35,068 bases of DNA, from NCBI GenBank assembly GCA_049366715.1, contig JBMNCQ010000002.1:1-35068 (forward strand). Direction: 5' to 3'. Shown in pieces: positions 30,992 through 35,068 of the stretch. The notes under the pieces are model-generated. The model ran no database searches and had not been told where the DNA came from. It was given only the letters and a program-made list of their open reading frames with translations. Position 1 is the first letter of the stretch, and the number at the start of each line of letters is the position of its first letter. Position numbers and translations under genes: made by a program. The stretch comes from JBMNCQ01 sp049366715 (GTDB lineage Bacteria; Bacillota; Peptococcia; Peptococcales; BICA1-8).

Positions 30992-31275
30992 AGCGGATGA
31001 GCGTTGAAGAAAAATTGGGCACCAATAAGTTTAATGTTGACGAAGGTAATGCCCATATCGTAATTAAGAAGGACACCTGCAGTATGGAGGCCATCAAGAA
31101 GTGTATTATCGCCTGTCCGGCAGGATTATATGCCCTTAATGAAGACGGCAGTATCAGTTTTGACTTCGCAGGATGCCTGGAATGCGGCACCTGCCGGGTC
31201 ATTTGTGCCGGAACAGATAGTCTTGACTGGAATTATCCCCAGGGTACTTTCGGAGTGGAATTTCGGTACGGTTAA
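30988..31275 (+). CDS. fixX: FixX, ferredoxin-like subunit
   Basis: 95 residues from a GTG start overlapping the fixC stop, the same size as E. coli FixX. Cysteines 31, 39 and 43 (CIIACPAGLY) and 63, 66, 69 and 73 (CLECGTCRVIC) provide the iron-sulfur cluster ligands typical of FixX and the C-terminus of ETF-QO; PQGTFGVEFRYG is the characteristic end. It carries electrons to or from FixC. Confidence 0.93.
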   Translation: MKRMSVEEKLGTNKFNVDEGNAHIVIKKDTCSMEAIKKCIIACPAGLYALNEDGSISFDFAGCLECGTCRVICAGTDSLDWNYPQGTFGVEFRYG

Positions 31276-31399
31276 TCGTAACCTGTAGCCATTAAGCGAA
31301 ATCGCGAAAATGCGGCGGCATTTGTCCGGCCAAGATGAGACATCTGTGGGGAGCCCTGCTGATCACTGAGAAGCTTTATTTGTGGAAAGGAGTGAAGAA

Positions 31400-32167
31400 A
31401 TGAAAAATGTTTTATACAAAGTGCACTCTCAGGTGGCGGAAATAACACTGAACAGGCCCCAGGCTCTGAACGCACTAAACAGTGCCACCTTACAAGAATT
31501 AAAAGGACTCTTGCATGAAATAGCAGAAGACCAAAATATCAGAGTTGTCATTATTACCGGTGCCGGTGAAAAGGCTTTTGTAGCCGGTGCGGATATCAGC
31601 CAGATGCAGGGCCTAAGTGCCCTTGAAGGAAGAAAATTCGGTAAACTGGGACAGCAAACCTTTGCCTTGATTGAAAAAATGCCGCAGATCGTGATTGCGG
31701 CGGTAAATGGTTTTGCACTGGGCGGGGGTTGTGAGCTGGCCATGGCTTGTGATATCAGATTAGCGTCTCCCAAGGCTAAATTCGGTCAGCCGGAAGTTTC
31801 TTTAGGCATAATTCCCGGGTTTAGCGGTACCCAGCGTTTGCCGAGACTTGTCGGAAAAGGACTGGCTAAAGAGCTTATCTGTGTAGGTGAGATGATTGAT
31901 GCGGAAGAAGCTTACCGAATTGGCCTGGTAAATAAAATATATGAAGCAGAGGAACTGTTGAATAAAGCAAGAGAAATGGCAGGAAAAATTATCTCCCGGG
32001 GCCCGGTGGCAGTTGCCCTGGCTAAATCGGCAATTGAAAACGGCATGAATATGGATCTTACCAGTGCCATTGATTACGAAGGAGAAGTATTCGGCTTATG
32101 TTTTGCAACTGCCGAACAAAAGGAAGGCATGACAGCCTTTTTAGAAAAAAGAAAGCCCAACTTTTAA
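31400..32167 (+). CDS. crt: Enoyl-CoA hydratase (crotonase)
   Basis: 255 residues from ATG 31400 (AAGGAG 8 bases before; GTG 31382 is less likely). Crotonase fold with GEKAFVAGADISQM (56-69), the oxyanion-hole region GFALGGGCELAMACD with Glu112, and GQPEVSLGIIPGFSGTQRL with Glu132; the 20-residue spacing of the two glutamates is that of authentic hydratases. One glycine of the usual GGTQ is serine. It hydrates crotonyl-CoA to (S)-3-hydroxybutyryl-CoA, between abfD or the acyl-CoA dehydrogenase and the following hydroxyacyl-CoA dehydrogenase. Confidence 0.93.
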   Translation: MKNVLYKVHSQVAEITLNRPQALNALNSATLQELKGLLHEIAEDQNIRVVIITGAGEKAFVAGADISQMQGLSALEGRKFGKLGQQTFALIEKMPQIVIAAVNGFALGGGCELAMACDIRLASPKAKFGQPEVSLGIIPGFSGTQRLPRLVGKGLAKELICVGEMIDAEEAYRIGLVNKIYEAEELLNKAREMAGKIISRGPVAVALAKSAIENGMNMDLTSAIDYEGEVFGLCFATAEQKEGMTAFLEKRKPNF

Positions 32168-32360
32168 TCTATGATTAAAAATATCGCTGCGCTAGGTAGA
32201 GGTAAGCTTTGGGGTAGTCTTACAGGTCAGGTAGAGGGTTAGTAGCTACAGTGACTACAGCAGTTATAAAATTCTAACCCTGTGCATGAACATCATCACT
32301 GATAACTGAGAACTGATCACTATGAACTAGCAACTATGATCCATGGACTGTACCTAATTA

Positions 32361-32416
32361 CCAGTCACCAGCCACTAGTCACTAGTCACCAGTCACTAAT
32401 CACTAATCACTAATCA
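32361..32416. repeat. Heptanucleotide tandem repeats, gap 3
   Basis: Eight consecutive heptamers: CCAGTCA, CCAGCCA, CTAGTCA twice, CCAGTCA, CTAATCA three times. Less regular heptamer traces fill the preceding 80 bases. Strict phase, no CRISPR-like spacers. Confidence 0.85.
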
Positions 32417-32439
32417 CCAAATTGAAGGGGGGATAAGTT

Positions 32440-33282
32440 ATGAAAATTATGATTTGTGGAGCCGGGACTATGGGTGCCGGTATCGCACAAGTAATGGCCG
32501 AAGCCGGTCATGAGGTATTCCTCAGGGATATTAAGGATGAATTTGTCGCCAGGGGGTTAAAAACCATTGAAAAAAATCTCCGGCGTAAGGTGGAAAAAAA
32601 TAAAATATCCTCGGAAGAGAAGGAGCAAGTACTTTCCCGGATCAAAGGAACGACGGATTTAGCGGCGGCCCGGGATGTGGAATTAGTTGTCGAGGCAATT
32701 GTTGAGTATATGGCGCCTAAAAAAGAACTCTGGCAGGAACTTGACGGGATTTGCCCTGCGGAAACAATATTTGCTTCAAATACTTCGGCCCTTAGTATCA
32801 GCGAACTTGCTGCCGTAACAAAAAGACCGGATAAGTTTATCGGAATGCACTTTTTCAATCCGGCCCCGGTGATGAAATTAGTGGAATTAATTAAAGGTGT
32901 GGGTACCAGTAATGAAACTTATCATTATAGTAAAGAATTCACTGTTTCTTTAGGTAAAACACCGGTTACCGTTGAAGAGGCACCGGGTTTTGTTGTGAAC
33001 CGTATTCTCATACCAATGATCAATGAGGCCGCTTTTATATTAATGGAAGGGATTGCTTCGGCAGAGGATATTGATGAAGGCATGAAATTGGGAGCCAATC
33101 ATCCTATTGGTCCGCTGGCCTTGGGAGATCTGGTAGGGCTGGATGTCTGTCTGTCCATTATGGAAACTTTGTACACTGAAACAGGTGACCCCAAATACCG
33201 GGCCTGCCCTCTCTTAAAAAAAATGGTGAGAGCCGGTTATCTGGGCAGAAAAACAGGAAGAGGATTCTTCCGGTATAATTGA
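32440..33282 (+). CDS. hbd: 3-hydroxybutyryl-CoA dehydrogenase
   Basis: 280 residues, the standard length. NAD-binding MICGAGTMGAGIAQVMAEAGH at the N-terminus with Asp28 ending the fold; ASNTSALSISELA near 111; GMHFFNPAPVMKLVELIKG (134-152) including the catalytic His; EEAPGFVVNRILIPMINEA near 178; GANHPIGPLALGDLVGLD near 219. It oxidises (S)-3-hydroxybutyryl-CoA to acetoacetyl-CoA. GGGGG lies before the ATG. Confidence 0.96.
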   Translation: MKIMICGAGTMGAGIAQVMAEAGHEVFLRDIKDEFVARGLKTIEKNLRRKVEKNKISSEEKEQVLSRIKGTTDLAAARDVELVVEAIVEYMAPKKELWQELDGICPAETIFASNTSALSISELAAVTKRPDKFIGMHFFNPAPVMKLVELIKGVGTSNETYHYSKEFTVSLGKTPVTVEEAPGFVVNRILIPMINEAAFILMEGIASAEDIDEGMKLGANHPIGPLALGDLVGLDVCLSIMETLYTETGDPKYRACPLLKKMVRAGYLGRKTGRGFFRYN

Positions 33283-33520
33283 TCATTATATGCACCAGTC
33301 ACTAAATTGAGAGAGCCGATAAATTGTAGTCTGTACCCTGTTCTCCGTCATCAAAAATAACTGAGAACCGATATCTGAGGACTACAAACGATAAATTATG
33401 CTCCATAAACGATAAACTTAATTACACCAGTTACTCGTGTTCGGTGGAGACATTCCTCATGGCTGGTTGTGGATCTTTAGGAAGAGATGTGTCTCTTAGT
33501 ATATTCCAAGGAGGTTTTGT
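33283..33520. other. Gene-free gap with degenerate heptamers
   Basis: Short phrases related to the CACTAAT/CCAGTCA heptamers (CACCAGTCACTAAA near 33291, AAACGATAAA twice, CACCAGTTACT near 33425) show an eroded array. No terminator or strong promoter is visible between hbd and the thiolase. Confidence 0.4.
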
Positions 33521-34696
33521 ATGAGAGAGGTTGTAATCCTTAGTGCGGTTAGAACTCCTATTGGTACTATGGGGGGGAGTCTGGCCAATACTTCAGCCCA
33601 AGAACTGGGAACTATCGTGATTAAAGAAGCATTAAAAAGAGCCCGGGCTCCTTTGAATGAAATAGATGAAGTGATGATGGGGTGTGTCCTGCAAGCGGGG
33701 CTGGGGCAGAATGTCGCCCGCCAGGCAGCTTTAAGTGCCGGCATACCCGTCAATGTCCCGGCGGTAACGATCAATAAAGTCTGCGGATCCGGGTTAAAAA
33801 CAGTAATAATGGCTGCTCAGGCGGTAGCTTTAGGTGATGCCGACCTGGTTGTAGCCGGTGGAATGGAGAATATGTCCCGGGCCCCGTATTTATTACCCCA
33901 GGCCCGTTTTGGCTATCGCATGGGCAATGGGGAAATGGTAGACTCCATGATTACGGATGGATTATGGTGTGCTTTAAATGATTATCATATGGGAATAACG
34001 GCGGAAAATATTGCGGAAAGATGGAATATTTCCCGGGAAGAGCAGGACCGGTTTGCTGCTCTCAGTCAGAACAAAGCGGAAAAAGCTTTACGGGACGGTT
34101 GTTTTAAAGACGAAATTATTCCTGTACCGGTGCGGGTGAAAAAAGATTATGTTGATTTTGCAACTGATGAGCATCCCCGGGCAGGTGCGACTGTAGAAGG
34201 GTTGGCTAAGTTAAAGCCTGCTTTTAAAAAAGAGGGGACAGTTACTGCCGGAAATGCTTCCGGGATTAATGACGGCGCAGCTGCTTTAGTTATTACAACG
34301 GCAGAAAAAGCTAAAGAGTTAGGTGTCAAGCCTTTGGCCAGTATTGCGGGCTATGCTTCGGCTGCCGTACAGCCTGAGATTATGGGGATCGGTCCGGTTC
34401 TAGCCACCCGCAAGGCTTTGACTAAGGCCGGCTGGCAGGTTGACGATCTGGATTTGATCGAAGCAAATGAAGCTTTTGCAGCCCAATCTCTGGCGGTGAT
34501 CAAGGACCTCAATTTAAATCCGGAGATTATTAACGTTAACGGCGGGGCTATAGCTTTAGGGCACCCCATTGGTGCCAGCGGTGCCAGGATCTTGGTTACA
34601 TTACTTTATGAGATGAGTAAACGGGATGCGAAAAAGGGGCTGGCGACTCTTTGCATCGGCGGAGGTCAGGGCATTTCAGTATTAGTTCAAAGATAA
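33521..34696 (+). CDS. Acetyl-CoA C-acetyltransferase (thiolase)
   Basis: 391 residues, AAGGAGG before the ATG. Catalytic residues are present: nucleophile Cys88 in NKVCGSGLK, His348 in LGHPIGASG and Cys378 in CIGGGQG; also GGMENMSRAPY near 115 and EANEAFAAQ near 314. It cleaves acetoacetyl-CoA to two acetyl-CoA (or condenses them in the reverse direction). It is the last step of the C4 route in locus C and is followed by a terminator. Confidence 0.96.
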   Translation: MREVVILSAVRTPIGTMGGSLANTSAQELGTIVIKEALKRARAPLNEIDEVMMGCVLQAGLGQNVARQAALSAGIPVNVPAVTINKVCGSGLKTVIMAAQAVALGDADLVVAGGMENMSRAPYLLPQARFGYRMGNGEMVDSMITDGLWCALNDYHMGITAENIAERWNISREEQDRFAALSQNKAEKALRDGCFKDEIIPVPVRVKKDYVDFATDEHPRAGATVEGLAKLKPAFKKEGTVTAGNASGINDGAAALVITTAEKAKELGVKPLASIAGYASAAVQPEIMGIGPVLATRKALTKAGWQVDDLDLIEANEAFAAQSLAVIKDLNLNPEIINVNGGAIALGHPIGASGARILVTLLYEMSKRDAKKGLATLCIGGGQGISVLVQR

Positions 34697-34723
34697 AAAT
34701 TAGCTGTCAGCGTGATTATTTTC

Positions 34724-34756
34724 AGAAAAACCTTTGCAGCTTGTGAAGGTTTTTCT
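34724..34756 (+). terminator. Intrinsic terminator ending locus C
   Basis: AGAAAAACCTT (34724-34734) pairs with AAGGTTTTTCT (34746-34756), 11 bp; the T-run is part of the 3' arm. It lies 28 bases after the thiolase. Confidence 0.65.
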
Positions 34757-35016
34757 AGCCTGCAGGCATTTTTAATTTTGCCCTTAGTAAAATAATAAGG
34801 GAGAAATACGTAAGCACTTTTGATAATTAAATACGTTATCTGGATTATTTGAAAAATAATAGATAAATTTTACAGACTTTAATTTTTTAAACATTATGAA
34901 AAAAATGAAATCAAACTGCAAATTAAAGTAATTTAATAGGCTATGGGTAAAGAATGTCGAAGTACTGAATAATGTATAATCAACAAAATTTATTTCAGGA
35001 GAGGAGATGTAATAAA
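34757..35016 (+). promoter_or_regulatory. Upstream region of the right-edge gene
   Basis: AT-rich, without a reading frame of note. A TATAAT at 34975-34980 lies about 36 bases before the ATG, with no good -35 match; GGAGAGGAG follows as ribosome site. A promoter is plausible. Confidence 0.35.
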
Positions 35017-35068
35017 ATGCTGATTAACAAAGATACATGTATAGATTGCGGTCTTTGTGTAAACAGAT
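35017..35068 (+). CDS. 4Fe-4S ferredoxin-type protein (N-terminal fragment)
   Basis: A gene begins at ATG 35017 with AGGAGAGGAG 7 or more bases upstream and runs off the window. The 17 residues seen are MLINKDTCIDCGLCVNR, containing CxxCxxC of a bacterial-type [4Fe-4S] cluster. It may be a small ferredoxin or the start of a larger Fe-S oxidoreductase subunit; nothing more can be said. Confidence 0.7.
   Translation, partial: MLINKDTCIDCGLCVNR

Overview
The window reads as chromosome from a low-GC, anaerobic Bacillota (class Clostridia most likely, Peptococcales-like). This is inferred from the strong AGGAGG-type ribosome sites, GTG/TTG starts, ferredoxin-linked 2-oxoacid oxidation, a FixABCX-type ETF:quinone system and the radical-type 4-hydroxybutyryl-CoA dehydratase. 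No rRNA, tRNA or housekeeping genes are visible, so the lineage is not proven. Practically every intact gene is on the + strand.

Left region (1-3480): the end of an IS21-like element, a promoter with a structured, terminator-ended leader, a LysR regulator, a LUD-domain (LutC-like) protein, and two decayed transposase genes of different families on either side of the LUD gene.

Locus A (3440-9852): promoter, structured leader with an intrinsic terminator, a 9-residue leader peptide, an adenylosuccinate-lyase-like lyase, a two-subunit class I fumarase/tartrate dehydratase, a DASS (SLC13) anion transporter, a DUF401-like membrane protein and a small DUF3870 protein. Locus B (9917-16930): a different promoter, then exactly the same leader, leader peptide and lyase (about 1649 bp with no difference that I can see, ending inside the stop codon), followed by a two-subunit UxaA-type (altronate dehydratase/sulfolactate lyase family) dehydratase, a second DUF3870 protein and a TctBAC tripartite tricarboxylate transporter. 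The two loci are the same module (lyase, Fe-dependent hydro-lyase, DUF3870, organic-acid importer) with different dehydratases and transporters. I infer that they take up and split related organic acids; the substrate is unknown. From 16930 to 18560 there is a graveyard: a decayed UxaA fragment, unexplained ORFs and a frameshifted lipoprotein gene.

Locus C (18566-34756): visibly more GC-rich and with heptanucleotide tandem repeats in its gaps. It starts at a near-perfect 26-bp palindrome and encodes a MaoC hydratase, an IclR regulator, a second two-subunit UxaA-type dehydratase, an HpcH/HpaI (GarL-like) aldolase, IorAB 2-oxoacid:ferredoxin oxidoreductase, 4-hydroxybutyryl-CoA dehydratase/vinylacetyl-CoA isomerase (all four cluster ligands present), a short-chain acyl-CoA dehydrogenase, FixABCX (ETF beta, ETF alpha, ETF-quinone oxidoreductase, ferredoxin-like), crotonase, 3-hydroxybutyryl-CoA dehydrogenase and thiolase. 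Together they can be read as: dehydrate a hydroxy-acid to a 2-oxo-acid, cleave or oxidatively decarboxylate it, and route a C4 acyl-CoA through crotonyl-CoA to acetyl-CoA, with acyl-CoA dehydrogenase electrons going to quinone/ferredoxin through FixABCX. A ferredoxin-like gene begins at the right edge.

The most unusual content is the perfectly duplicated, leader-controlled lyase cassette placed at the head of two different catabolic modules.
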